Shown: positions 1 through 7,975, counted from the first letter of the stretch. The stretch: 32,940 nucleotides of DNA from Candidatus Methanoperedens sp. (GCA_023249275.1 JAHFCV010000002.1:1-32940); one strand, 5' to 3'. Program-made: numbers and translations. The notes: generated by a model not told the origin, from the letters alone.

Positions 1-1117
1 CCTCCGCCGAAAGCGTACCTGTTACAGCCGTGCCTGCTTTCGGGCTCCATACCTCATCAAGGTCTGGCGCTATTTCCCGTATCGCTGATTCCTCGGATGC
101 CATGTAGAGCATATCATCCTTGCGAGCGACGGTCATGGGGCGCAGTTTTATCCTGTCATTCAGTCCTATCATGCCCCTGCTGTGACCAAGGATTATGCTA
201 AAAGGTCCGTTCATAAGCGTGCTCCCGTAGACCTGCCGTAACGCCGTAGCAACCTTCTTTTGCTCGGGCTCCATGCGGTCAATATCCTTCCAGAAAGGAG
301 ATGCCAGAGCCTTCACAGCAAGATCCATCGGAAGATTATGCTTCCTGACCAGAAGGTCGAAAAGATATGCTATGACCTCTGTATCAGTCCGCAGTTCGAG
401 TTTGTACCCGAACATTTCAAGGTAGCGCTTGTTTATCCCGTAGGATGATATCTCACCATTATGCACCACAGACCAGTCAAGAAGCGTGAAGGGATGCGCT
501 CCTCCCCACCAGCCCGGCGTGTTCGTGGGGAACCTGCCGTGCGATGTCCAGATGTACGCGCTGTACTCCTCTAATTTGTAGAACTTCCCGATATCCTCAG
601 GGTAACCAACGCCCTTGAATGCACCCATGTTCTTGCCGCTTGAAGCAACAAAAGCCCCTTCTATCTCAGAGTTTATCTGCATGACGATTTTCATGACGTA
701 ATCCCGCTCTGTGAGGAACTCAAGCTTGTTCTCAGGCGCCTCAAGGAAGTATCTCCAGAGCATGGGGGGTTTCGATACCCCGTTTTCCCTGCGTGTGGGA
801 ATGGGTTCGTCCTTGTCCACGTTGAAGGCATCCTTGAAGAACTCTTCAGTGGCTTCTTTTGCCTCCATATTGTCGAACATCATGTGGAAAGCGTACTGGT
901 GTTTCCGTTTGGGATAAATACCATAGGCTGCAAATCCCCCGCCAAGACCATTGCTGCGGTCGTGCATGCAGGCGATGGATTTTATTATCACGCTGCCGTC
1001 AATGCGTCTGCCTTCTTCACTCATCATTCCGGATATTGCGCACCCGGATGGTATTCTTTGATGAACACGTCTAGACTGAGTGACTATCTTTGTGTTCATC
1101 AAACCGTCACACTTCAT
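1..1117 (-). CDS. Glutamine amidotransferase class II, GltB1-type (archaeal glutamate synthase domain 1), partial
   Basis: The gene runs off the left edge, so its C-terminus is not seen and it is absent from the ORF track. The protein reads like the archaeal stand-alone glutaminase subunit of glutamate synthase, which releases ammonia from glutamine. Family motifs include NGLGGGFAAYGIYP, HGRFPTNTPGWWGGAHPF, VVHNGEISSYG and RTDTEV. The likely N-terminal nucleophile is Cys26 in IPSGCAISG, so about 25 residues would be removed as a propeptide, as in class II amidotransferases. I chose the ATG at 1117 because GGTGA lies 5 nt upstream; a second in-frame ATG at 1099 has no such site. The start overlaps the 3' end of the upstream HdrBC gene by 11 nt, so the two are translationally coupled. 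The family call is confident; the partner synthase subunit would have to lie outside the window. Confidence 0.85.
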   Translation of the reverse strand, partial: MKCDGLMNTKIVTQSRRVHQRIPSGCAISGMMSEEGRRIDGSVIIKSIACMHDRSNGLGGGFAAYGIYPKRKHQYAFHMMFDNMEAKEATEEFFKDAFNVDKDEPIPTRRENGVSKPPMLWRYFLEAPENKLEFLTERDYVMKIVMQINSEIEGAFVASSGKNMGAFKGVGYPEDIGKFYKLEEYSAYIWTSHGRFPTNTPGWWGGAHPFTLLDWSVVHNGEISSYGINKRYLEMFGYKLELRTDTEVIAYLFDLLVRKHNLPMDLAVKALASPFWKDIDRMEPEQKKVATALRQVYGSTLMNGPFSIILGHSRGMIGLNDRIKLRPMTVARKDDMLYMASEESAIREIAPDLDEVWSPKAGTAVTGTLSAE

Positions 1118-2444
1118 TTTCTTCACCTTTTTGTATTATAAGCAATAATTTCTTCAGTTCCTCTCCCCCGCTCCTGGGGGGCTCGGGAAGTTTCAGTTTC
1201 TTTCGAACTGATGTGGGCTCGCCCAGCCTCCCGTCTTTTTTGAACATCTCGATACTGGCAGAAAAGCCCTTTGGCACTTTCTCTTTTTCAAGGGCTATAT
1301 GTTTCAGTTTATCAAATATCTTATTCATGCCCATCTTCTGCGGGCAGAGTTCATAGCATGTGTAACAATCTACGCACCGCCATATATCATGAGAGCTTAT
1401 CACAGCCTCAAGTTCACCTGACAGAATCCTGCCTATTATTTCGTTGGGATTGAATTCCGGGTTTATCTTAACAACAGGGCAGTCGTTAACGCATGCTGCG
1501 CACTCGTAGCATTTGCGGACAGAAGGCAGGTCAAATACCTCTTTGAGCGTTTTAAGATATTTGTATCTTGAATCCCATTTTGAGAGGAATTCCGCAGCAT
1601 CTATCCTGTGCATTTCCATGCCAAGCTCCTGTGCCGTGAACCCCATGGCAAGACCCAGAAGTTCAGGATAATAGAGCACGGGCACATTCAGTTTTTCACC
1701 GCTTTTAGCAAGGAGATACTGGCGCGAGTCGTACTGCATAAAACATGACGGGCAAGTGAGCGTGATGGCGTCCGCTTTTTTTGTGACCTCAAGCAGTTTC
1801 ATCCTCGCCAGGGCTGAGGCTTCGTCGGGTTCATCAGCCGTATTGAGGTTCCCGCCGCAGCAGAGCATCTTTGTCTCGTATTCTATGCTCTTTGCTCCGA
1901 GAGCTTCAATCAGGGCATCGAACTTTTTGGGCTTGTTGGGGTCGTCAAAGAAGATGGAAGAGCTTGGGCGAAGCATGTGGCATCCTGGATGCGCTGCGAG
2001 CTTCATGCCGTCAAAGGGTTTGATGATGTGCTGTTTTATCTTGGGGATGCCGATTTCATCATGCAGAACTTCAACCAGGTGCTTTACTTCTATGGTTCCC
2101 TTATATTCTAACCCGGCAGACCTTAGTATTTTATTGACCTTCTCGCGAAGTTTTGGATTTACTCGCAGTTCTACTTCTACGGATTTTAACGTGCTGTAAC
2201 AGCCGTTGCAGGGTATTAGTAAATCATGTCCTGCCTTCTCTGCCAGCGCAAGGTTTCTCGCTGCTGTTACATACCATGTTAAATCTCCTATGGGCTTGAG
2301 AATACTCTTTGTGGGACAGCAGGTCGCGCCTTCAAGGTCGTGCAGAACGCAGCCAAGTTTTGATAAAACAAGCCGTGTTGATTTTTCCATGAAGGGAAAA
2401 CGTGCCGGGATGATGCAACCTAAGAATAATGTATATTCAGGCAT
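1107..2444 (-). CDS. Heterodisulfide reductase-like HdrB-HdrC fusion protein
   Basis: This 445-aa protein carries an HdrB-type region first (about residues 1-290) and an HdrC-type region last. The HdrB part has the start YTLFLGCIIPARFPF and two CCG domains (GATCCP...PCNGC and HPGC...LCCGG...CPSC), which in HdrB bind the non-cubane iron-sulfur clusters that reduce the CoM-S-S-CoB disulfide. The HdrC part has two 4Fe-4S motifs, CYECAACVNDCP and CVDCYTCYELCP. HdrD of methanophenazine-linked enzymes has the opposite order, HdrC-like then HdrB-like. A cytosolic HdrABC-like role is likely, but no HdrA is in the window. The next gene, a glutaminase subunit, overlaps it by 11 nt, hinting at a link with amino-nitrogen metabolism. 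The true substrate may not be the heterodisulfide. Confidence 0.85.
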   Translation of the reverse strand: MPEYTLFLGCIIPARFPFMEKSTRLVLSKLGCVLHDLEGATCCPTKSILKPIGDLTWYVTAARNLALAEKAGHDLLIPCNGCYSTLKSVEVELRVNPKLREKVNKILRSAGLEYKGTIEVKHLVEVLHDEIGIPKIKQHIIKPFDGMKLAAHPGCHMLRPSSSIFFDDPNKPKKFDALIEALGAKSIEYETKMLCCGGNLNTADEPDEASALARMKLLEVTKKADAITLTCPSCFMQYDSRQYLLAKSGEKLNVPVLYYPELLGLAMGFTAQELGMEMHRIDAAEFLSKWDSRYKYLKTLKEVFDLPSVRKCYECAACVNDCPVVKINPEFNPNEIIGRILSGELEAVISSHDIWRCVDCYTCYELCPQKMGMNKIFDKLKHIALEKEKVPKGFSASIEMFKKDGRLGEPTSVRKKLKLPEPPRSGGEELKKLLLIIQKGEENEV

Positions 2445-2483
2445 TTTTTTCTCTCATTGGGGAAGCTGACGATAGTTATAATT

Positions 2484-2493
2484 GTATATAAAG
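2484..2493 (-). promoter_or_regulatory. TATA box of the HdrBC-GltB1 operon
   Basis: On the minus strand the site reads CTTTATATAC, a good archaeal TATA box. Its centre is about 44 nt from the ATG at 2444, which predicts a transcript start near 2462 and a leader of about 18 nt. Confidence 0.6.
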
Positions 2494-2625
2494 ATAACTC
2501 AGAAGTGGTTCTGTCAAGTCTGCGGATGATGGGATAGGCTGTCAAAAAACGTCTGTTGATGCCTTAATTCATAGATTGCTTTACATCGATTATTAAGCGG
2601 TCATAATTCCTATTAGTGTTGTTGT

Positions 2626-3222
2626 TTAACTCTTAATCTTAAGTTCTGGACAAACGCCTGGAATCATAAGTATTCCTTCACCAACTAAACCTGTAAAAAA
2701 TGGAAGTAAAAAAAATACAATAATAAAAACAACCGCCTCGCCTAAAGTACCCGAAACATTTAAATTAAAAATTGTTTTATAAAAAGTAAGTTTATATATA
2801 ATTATCAAAACTGCAATTATTAATGTGCCGACAATAGTTGAAAAAACCAAGGACAATATACGCTCTTTTTCTCTGGTTGGGTTATTATCTGGTAATTTCC
2901 GATTAGACACTGAGCATAATCGACCTATAAGTGGAATCATAAAAGAGGCGCCAAAAGATATAAAACTTAATTTATAAGGGTCACTCATTCCAACATTCTG
3001 AGATAATATTATAAAAATTGTTACAATTAAGGGAATACTAAGAAATATGTATGTATGATACAAGTTGAATATTCTTTTAGACCAGAAAGGCTCGACATTG
3101 TGGTATATACCCAATTTCGTAACCAGATTTGAAATATTATGAATTACTGGAAACAACAATAATGCAAAAAACAAAGTTATTAAAATGATTGAAAAATTAA
3201 AAGATTCTAAATTAATATCCAT
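2626..3222 (-). CDS. Hypothetical multispanning membrane protein
   Basis: I do not recognise this protein. From the ATG at 3222 it has 198 residues with about five hydrophobic segments, for example SIILITLFFALLLFPVI, YIFLSIPLIVTIFIIL, IVGTLIIAVLIIIY and AVVFIIVFFLLPFF. The track starts it at a TTG (3255), which would overlap the upstream gene; the ATG lies only 7 nt past that gene's stop and suits coupled translation. Neither start has a clear Shine-Dalgarno site. The DNA is much richer in A+T than the flanking metabolic genes. With the next two small genes it forms a tight minus-strand cassette. No enzymatic motif is visible. Confidence 0.6.
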   Translation of the reverse strand: MDINLESFNFSIILITLFFALLLFPVIHNISNLVTKLGIYHNVEPFWSKRIFNLYHTYIFLSIPLIVTIFIILSQNVGMSDPYKLSFISFGASFMIPLIGRLCSVSNRKLPDNNPTREKERILSLVFSTIVGTLIIAVLIIIYKLTFYKTIFNLNVSGTLGEAVVFIIVFFLLPFFTGLVGEGILMIPGVCPELKIKS

Positions 3223-3229
3223 GCATGGA

Positions 3230-3394
3230 TTAGTTTTTATTTGTGGCTTTTTCAATTATTTTTTGAACTACAATATCGGAAGCAACAACAAGTAATAATA
3301 TCATAATACCATATAGCATGGTACCAGTTATCAGTTGCCACAATCCAACGGCTGCTAATATATATTGTATCATGTGTGCTATTATCAAATCCAT
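3230..3394 (-). CDS. Small hypothetical membrane protein
   Basis: This is a 54-aa protein from the ATG at 3394, which has a GGGTG site 5 nt upstream; the track's longer version begins in frame before it without a better site. It contains two hydrophobic stretches (about residues 4-20 and 25-42, including GIMILLLVVASDIVV) and a short basic tail. It sits between two other small membrane or exported proteins on the same strand with gaps of 7 and 19 nt, so the three are probably one transcript. The function is unknown. Confidence 0.5.
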   Translation of the reverse strand: MDLIIAHMIQYILAAVGLWQLITGTMLYGIMILLLVVASDIVVQKIIEKATNKN

Positions 3395-3413
3395 ATTAAC
3401 ACCCTTCTGGACA

Positions 3414-3611
3414 TTAAATAACAGAATACACCACAGCATGGGCTTCTTTTGCAGTAATTACTGAATTACTCTGTGTAACTACTCTGTGGCTGATTGTTTC
3501 TGATTTAGCCGAGAACACCGTTGCACTTGCCAACCCTGTTACAATCCCTATGAACAGCAGTGCCAGAAGCACAGTGATTATATTTTTAAAACTATTCGAT
3601 TTTTTAGTCAT
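3414..3611 (-). CDS. Small exported or single-pass hypothetical protein
   Basis: This is a 65-aa protein from the ATG at 3611. The start MTKKSNSFKN followed by IITVLLALLFIGIVTGLASA looks like a signal peptide with a possible cleavage after ASA, leaving a mature peptide of only about 35 residues. The track's start at 3695 adds 28 residues that do not look like protein; a strong AGGAGG lies between the two starts, although 13 nt from the chosen ATG, which is long. It is the first gene of the AT-rich three-gene cassette. The function is unknown. Confidence 0.5.
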   Translation of the reverse strand: MTKKSNSFKNIITVLLALLFIGIVTGLASATVFSAKSETISHRVVTQSNSVITAKEAHAVVYSVI

Positions 3612-4032
3612 AATTATTTCATTTCCTCCTTTTTCAAGAGCCTCCTTTTCAATATTTGAGTGAAACAACCCGCAGCCCCTGTAAAGAAGCCGCACCAGCC
3701 GAATCGTTCACCATCGAACTATCAGCAAGGTCGCGCCACCCGTCATACAACACTACAAGTTATACGTGAAACTGTCTCTCTTGTGGTAATGGAATCACCG
3801 TGTTGCACTATGGCATATACTATAATAAATCTTTTGTGGTCAAAAACGAGTTGGCTTCACTATTTGACGATTGTGAGTTCGTTTATAGTCGAAGCGGGGT
3901 TTTTAATATATAAAACACCTTTTCGGAGGAATCAAGGAAGCAAAGCTAAAAAGCATCCAATCATACAATTAAAACACTTATCCGGCAAAAGCAAGACTAT
4001 TTTTTATCAATCATGCCGCACACCATATAATA
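3612..4032. other. Gene-free stretch, no supported feature
   Basis: About 420 bases lie between the small-protein cassette and the Sec61-beta gene. The only long frame (3660-4073, plus) begins at GTG without a ribosome site and runs across the Sec61-beta gene on the other strand, so I do not accept it. No tRNA, repeat array or clear inverted repeat was seen. Confidence 0.5.
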
Positions 4033-4203
4033 TTAAGGCCATATATGATAAGATGCGTTCAAAGCCAGGATAACCAATCCTGCTGCCACTGCTATTGTAA
4101 CAACTGTTTTCGGATCCACTAACGTTGCAGTTTCCTCAGCATCATAGTATCTCATTAAGCCAGCCGAGGACATGAGACCGCTGCCTTCTTTCTTTTTTGC
4201 CAT
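4033..4203 (-). CDS. secG: Preprotein translocase subunit Sec61-beta (SecG-type)
   Basis: This 56-aa gene is too short for the ORF track. The protein begins MAKKKEGSGLMSSAGLMRYY, continues DAEETATLVDPKT and then has one membrane segment, VVTIAVAAGLVILAL, near the C-terminus. That is the pattern of archaeal Sec61-beta: a basic start, the SSAGLMRYYDAEE block, the DPKTV motif and a single tail anchor. The length matches the family. It joins SecY and SecE in the protein-conducting channel. On the minus strand GCTATAAA (4221-4228) is a likely TATA box close enough to the ATG to suggest a nearly leaderless mRNA. It stands alone between accessory DNA on both sides. Confidence 0.88.
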   Translation of the reverse strand: MAKKKEGSGLMSSAGLMRYYDAEETATLVDPKTVVTIAVAAGLVILALNASYHIWP

Positions 4204-4251
4204 GAGCATTTATTAATGTGTTTATAGCATTTGAATGTATCGACATACAGT

Positions 4252-4431
4252 GTTGTAAATTTCGAGGGATATATTTAAATAATAACTATCCATAATATAA
4301 ATAGTGGTAGTTATAGTCAAAGAAAATAGCGCCATGCAGGGATTGTAAATTTTGAGGGATATGTTTAAATAATAATTACATCATATATAATTAATTGCGA
4401 TTATGGTCGAAGAGATGTACAAATGCCCAGA
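4252..4431 (+). repeat. Tandem 90-bp duplication of a transposase promoter and 5' end
   Basis: The copy at 4252-4341 aligns with 4342-4431 at a constant 90-nt offset without gaps for about 75 nt. Shared blocks include TTGTAAATTT(C/T)GAGGGATAT and TTTAAATAATAA. The second copy contains the ATG of the transposase remnant (ATGGTCGAAGAG); the first has the matching ATAGTCAAAGAA, so its start codon is lost. The similarity decays near the end of each unit. The copies have diverged, so the duplication is not recent. Confidence 0.75.
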
Positions 4432-4777
4432 ATGTGGTAGTCTGGACAGCGTTTGGCGTGGTTACAGGTACAACAAATCCGCGAAGAAAAGACTCAGAAA
4501 ATGCAAACGCTGCGGTACAAAATTCACTCCGGATGATGGATTCTTAAGACGGCGTTTTCAAAAAGAGCATATCGTAGAGGCGGTTTCTCTCTACCAGAGC
4601 GGTCTTTCACTTGGCAAAGTTAAGGATTACATGTGGCAGCATCACGGAGTAAAGGTTTCCCGCTGGATGATTCTTTTGTGGAGTCGGGATTATTCCATTA
4701 TGATTAATAAACCCACTGGAACACTTAATGAAACTGAAAGAAAAAAACCACTGGCATCCGGTGATATTGCTTTATGA
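4403..4777 (+). pseudogene. Truncated transposase remnant (zinc-ribbon and HTH part)
   Basis: The 124-aa frame starts with a zinc ribbon (CPECGS...CKRCGTKFTPDDGF) followed by a helix-turn-helix-like segment (IVEAVSLYQSGLSLGKVKDYM...GVKVSRWMILLW). This is the N-terminal organisation of several archaeal DDE transposases of the IS6/IS1-like type. The catalytic DDE domain is absent: after about residue 95 the sequence turns into an unrelated tail ending at the ATGA overlap with the next gene. It is most likely a remnant cut by a past rearrangement. Alternatively it is a small DNA-binding protein kept for regulation, since the frame is intact. The exact IS family cannot be named. Confidence 0.65.
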
Positions 4778-7173
4778 GAAACAATATTAAATCCGGATTG
4801 ATATGGGGAATTATAATATTTATAGTCCTCTTTGGGACAACCGGCATCGCACAACTTGAAGGCTTGCAACTGCAATGGACAGGCGGTGTGTCCGGCAAGC
4901 TCCTGCGTGGCGAGGTTCTCACATATAAAGGATATTCGGTAGAAGTTATGGCGTTTCCTGCACCTGTGGAGTCGTCTAAATACAAACCTGAGCCTGAAGA
5001 ACCTGTTACGCCTTTTGTGGAACTGAATATATCAAAAAATGGTAAATTTATAAACAAATTTGTACTCGGATTATCTGAATCCTATGTCGTACCTGACGGT
5101 GAATTGAAAGTCACTGCCAAAGAACTCCCTGCCCAAAATGCCAGAGAATGGCTCTTTGAAAGTTATGCCCCGTGGGCGATAATAGAGCTGAATCCGAGAG
5201 GAACGCCAGGACTGGGAGTATCCGTGCAGACTGACAAAGATAAATACACATCTTCTTATACAACAGACATTGTTACAACAGTAATAATAGAAAATACGGG
5301 CTCTGCTGATGCGGTTAATGTCGATTTGGCAATTCTGACTGAACTTCCGATAAAGAGGGGCAGCTTAAAATACCATTATGACAGGATTAAAATAGGGGAA
5401 TCCATCACCGAGAGCCTGACATTCACAACCCCAATTCTTACAGAACAAAAGACCCGGACGATATCAGCGAACGTCAGCGGGTATGATGTTATGGAAACTC
5501 TATACACGGCAAAGTCCTCAAAGAGCATATCAATAGCAGCGGAGGTTCCTGTAAGTCTTGTAATAAGGAAAAGCACTGTTGATAAAATGTATTTAAAGGA
5601 TTACACCATCGTTTCATTATCTGTAAAAAATAACGGAAGGTACGATGCTACCAATGTAAATATTACAGATTATCTTCCGGAAAGTTTTAGACTTCTGGGA
5701 AGCCGGTCGCTGAATTGGGTGGTTGATATTCCTGTGGGTGGGGAATGGGACTACCGCTACACGATAAGACCGGCAAAGGCAAACAAAGAAGGTGTGGTAT
5801 TCCCTGCTGCTACAGCAGAGTTTACATTCAGGAACGAATTCTACAGCCTGCGATCAAACCAGCCCAGGATTATAGTGTACGGACCGGAAATCATACTCAC
5901 TAAACAGACGGATGTTTCTGAAGTAAATCCAGGCGATACTGTAACCGTAAGTGTAGTTGCGGAAAATAGAGGAAGTACTCCTACGAGGGTCTCTATCATG
6001 GACACGCTGCCGGATAAGGTGACCCTTATCAGCGGTAGCACTGTTAAGGAGGACTTTCTGGAGGCAACCATGAAAATGGGTTTTAACTACACGCTCAGAG
6101 TGGATTCCAATGAGCAAATCACACTTCCTCCTGCAACTGCCGAATTTTTTGAACTTGGCTCAAAAGGCAGGAGAATCAGCACTAATAGCCAGGAAGTTGA
6201 ATTACATATTAAATCGCTGAAGAAAACTCCGACACCAACCCCTTCGATCACAACGCCTGTGCCTACTATTACTGTGCCCACGGAAAGTCCTGTACCAACT
6301 TCTAACATCACAACAGTGAAACCAACGCCTGTGCCTGCTGTGACACCAGCCGTCGTTAAACCTGTTAAAATACCAGACGAACTGTTTCGCGAAGCTGAGA
6401 ACTTTTTTTTGAACACAATACTTGCTTGTAATGACACCAATATCAGTCGCTTTAATGTTACACGTTCAGCCTGTGACTTTTTCAAGCAGCGCCCTCTTGA
6501 GCCCGTGGTGATTCTCTCCATAAGGAAGAGTACGGTTGATAGCATGCTTTTAAAGGATTACACCAGCATTTCATTATCTCTCACAAACAATGGAACGCAT
6601 GATCTTAAAAATGTGAATATTATTGATGCTCTGCCGGAAGGTTTTAGACTTCTCGGCAACCAATCACTAAAGTGGGTTGTTGATATTCCTGCCGGCGGGG
6701 AAAGAAATTACCGCTATCTTGTAAGACCGCAGGAACCAAGTAAAGAAGGAATCATATTCCCTGCGGCTACTGCAAGATTCATAATAAATAAAGGAGTATA
6801 CAGCATTAAATCAAACACGCCAGGGATTGTTGTGTACGGACCTGAGGTTGTACTCAGGAAACAGACCGATGCTCCTGAAGTCAAGCCTGGCGATTCTGTG
6901 AACGTGACAGTACTTGCGGAAAATACAGGAAATGCTCCTACAAGTATCGTTATTTCAGACCATCTGCCGGAAGGCGCAACCCTGGTCAGCGGCAAAACAA
7001 CGTCCGAAGGAGTTCTGGAACCTGGCATGAAAATGATTTTTAATTATACTTTTAAACCGGATGCCAAAAAACCCATAAAACTCCCTCCTGCAACTGCGGA
7101 ATACTACGAATACGACGCTAAAGGCAGGAAGATAAGTGTGAAGAGCCAGGAACTTGAAATACGGATTAAATGA
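4774..7173 (+). CDS. Secreted surface repeat protein with duplicated DUF11-like domains
   Basis: This 799-aa protein has an N-terminal signal segment (GLIWGIIIFIVLFG), then a region shared with the protein at 27277-28941 (about residues 30-255). Two copies of a roughly 220-aa unit follow, starting at IRKSTVDKM (about 264) and IRKSTVDSM (about 583). Each unit contains two DUF11/COG1361-like beta domains marked by NVNI.D.LPE.FRLLG and GDTVTVSVVAEN-type motifs. Between them lies a Pro/Thr-rich linker (PTPTPSITTPVPT) and a 50-residue segment with two cysteines. Unlike its paralogue, it ends right after the second unit (LEIRIK) with no membrane anchor or sorting tail, so it may be released or held through other proteins. 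Its start overlaps the transposase remnant by 4 nt. Confidence 0.75.
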   Translation: MRNNIKSGLIWGIIIFIVLFGTTGIAQLEGLQLQWTGGVSGKLLRGEVLTYKGYSVEVMAFPAPVESSKYKPEPEEPVTPFVELNISKNGKFINKFVLGLSESYVVPDGELKVTAKELPAQNAREWLFESYAPWAIIELNPRGTPGLGVSVQTDKDKYTSSYTTDIVTTVIIENTGSADAVNVDLAILTELPIKRGSLKYHYDRIKIGESITESLTFTTPILTEQKTRTISANVSGYDVMETLYTAKSSKSISIAAEVPVSLVIRKSTVDKMYLKDYTIVSLSVKNNGRYDATNVNITDYLPESFRLLGSRSLNWVVDIPVGGEWDYRYTIRPAKANKEGVVFPAATAEFTFRNEFYSLRSNQPRIIVYGPEIILTKQTDVSEVNPGDTVTVSVVAENRGSTPTRVSIMDTLPDKVTLISGSTVKEDFLEATMKMGFNYTLRVDSNEQITLPPATAEFFELGSKGRRISTNSQEVELHIKSLKKTPTPTPSITTPVPTITVPTESPVPTSNITTVKPTPVPAVTPAVVKPVKIPDELFREAENFFLNTILACNDTNISRFNVTRSACDFFKQRPLEPVVILSIRKSTVDSMLLKDYTSISLSLTNNGTHDLKNVNIIDALPEGFRLLGNQSLKWVVDIPAGGERNYRYLVRPQEPSKEGIIFPAATARFIINKGVYSIKSNTPGIVVYGPEVVLRKQTDAPEVKPGDSVNVTVLAENTGNAPTSIVISDHLPEGATLVSGKTTSEGVLEPGMKMIFNYTFKPDAKKPIKLPPATAEYYEYDAKGRKISVKSQELEIRIK
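5551..7170 (+). repeat. Internal gene duplication, unit of about 660 bp at a 957-bp offset
   Basis: The DNA from about 5551-6213 matches about 6508-7170, for example ATAAGGAAAAGCACTGTTGAT at 5563 against ATAAGGAAGAGTACGGTTGAT at 6520. The shift is 319 codons, in frame, and the linker region between the units is not repeated. Confidence 0.8.
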
Positions 7174-7177
7174 AACA

Positions 7178-7975
7178 ATGTGGCGTTTTATTGACCTTGA
7201 TAAGATTGACGGTTTTTACAGCGCAGCGCTTTTTGAATCCATTGCAAAGCATGTAGGTGCGGGTTCTTCGCCTGAAACTATTCTTTTCTGGCGCGTCCGG
7301 TCGCCTGTCGTATATCTTGGTTATCACCAGTGCGTGGATGATGATATTCGTGCTGGTTTTTGCAGGAACCACAACATCGGGATAGTACGAAGGATACTCG
7401 GAGGCGGGTGCGGCTTCTGCGATGAGAACCAGGTACTTTATTCCGTAATCGGGCGGGAGGGCGGCGTGATTCCCGGCGGCATCCAATCCGCATATACAAA
7501 AGTCCTCGGCGGCGTGGTGAACGCCCTTCTTGCTCTCGGCGCGGGCGGGGAGATCGAACCTGCGCGCAATGCGGTTTATTCAAGAGGCAGGAAGATTTCA
7601 GGAAATGCGCAGGGTCGCATTGACGGCGCTGTGCTGGTAAATGGCAGCCTGTTATTGGATTTTGATTTTGAGCTGATGGATGAAGTATTGAAAAATCCCA
7701 CAAAGAACTTAAAACCCGTATCTTCTGCAAGGGAAGGGATGATAACTTTAAAGGAAATGGGGATTACTGATATTGATTATGTTAAAAAAGTATTGAGGCA
7801 GGGGTTTGAAAACGCGCTTGGAATAAGCTCACAGAATGGCATGTTGACTTTAAGTGAAACCGATATGGCGAATAAATTATTAGATAGGTATCTCCAGCAT
7901 GATTGGACTTACAGGATGGATATTAAACGCGAGCTTCGGAAAAAACATGCCGCGCCCTCTCCTCTGCAAGCCTGA
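7178..7975 (+). CDS. Lipoate-protein ligase A family protein
   Basis: This 265-aa protein belongs to the biotin/lipoyl ligase fold. It shows VYLGYHQ near residue 46, the loop IVRRILGGGCGFCDENQ at 69-85 and RKISGNAQGR at 138-147, where Lys139 corresponds to the conserved lysine of LplA. Such enzymes activate lipoate or octanoate and attach it to a lysine of GcvH or E2 proteins. The usual loop is RRxSGGGAVYHD; here His is replaced by Cys81, so the substrate is uncertain. Only the catalytic domain is present; archaeal LplA often has its C-terminal domain as a separate gene, not found here. I take the ATG at 7178, 5 nt after the upstream stop; the track's TTG at 7154 lies inside the upstream gene. 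The 3' end overlaps larC tail to tail by 53 bp. Confidence 0.75.
   Translation: MWRFIDLDKIDGFYSAALFESIAKHVGAGSSPETILFWRVRSPVVYLGYHQCVDDDIRAGFCRNHNIGIVRRILGGGCGFCDENQVLYSVIGREGGVIPGGIQSAYTKVLGGVVNALLALGAGGEIEPARNAVYSRGRKISGNAQGRIDGAVLVNGSLLLDFDFELMDEVLKNPTKNLKPVSSAREGMITLKEMGITDIDYVKKVLRQGFENALGISSQNGMLTLSETDMANKLLDRYLQHDWTYRMDIKRELRKKHAAPSPLQA

Noticed and set aside
3660-4073. 137-aa plus-strand frame
   Set aside because: It starts at GTG without a ribosome site, has no recognisable domain, and its end lies opposite the well-supported Sec61-beta gene.
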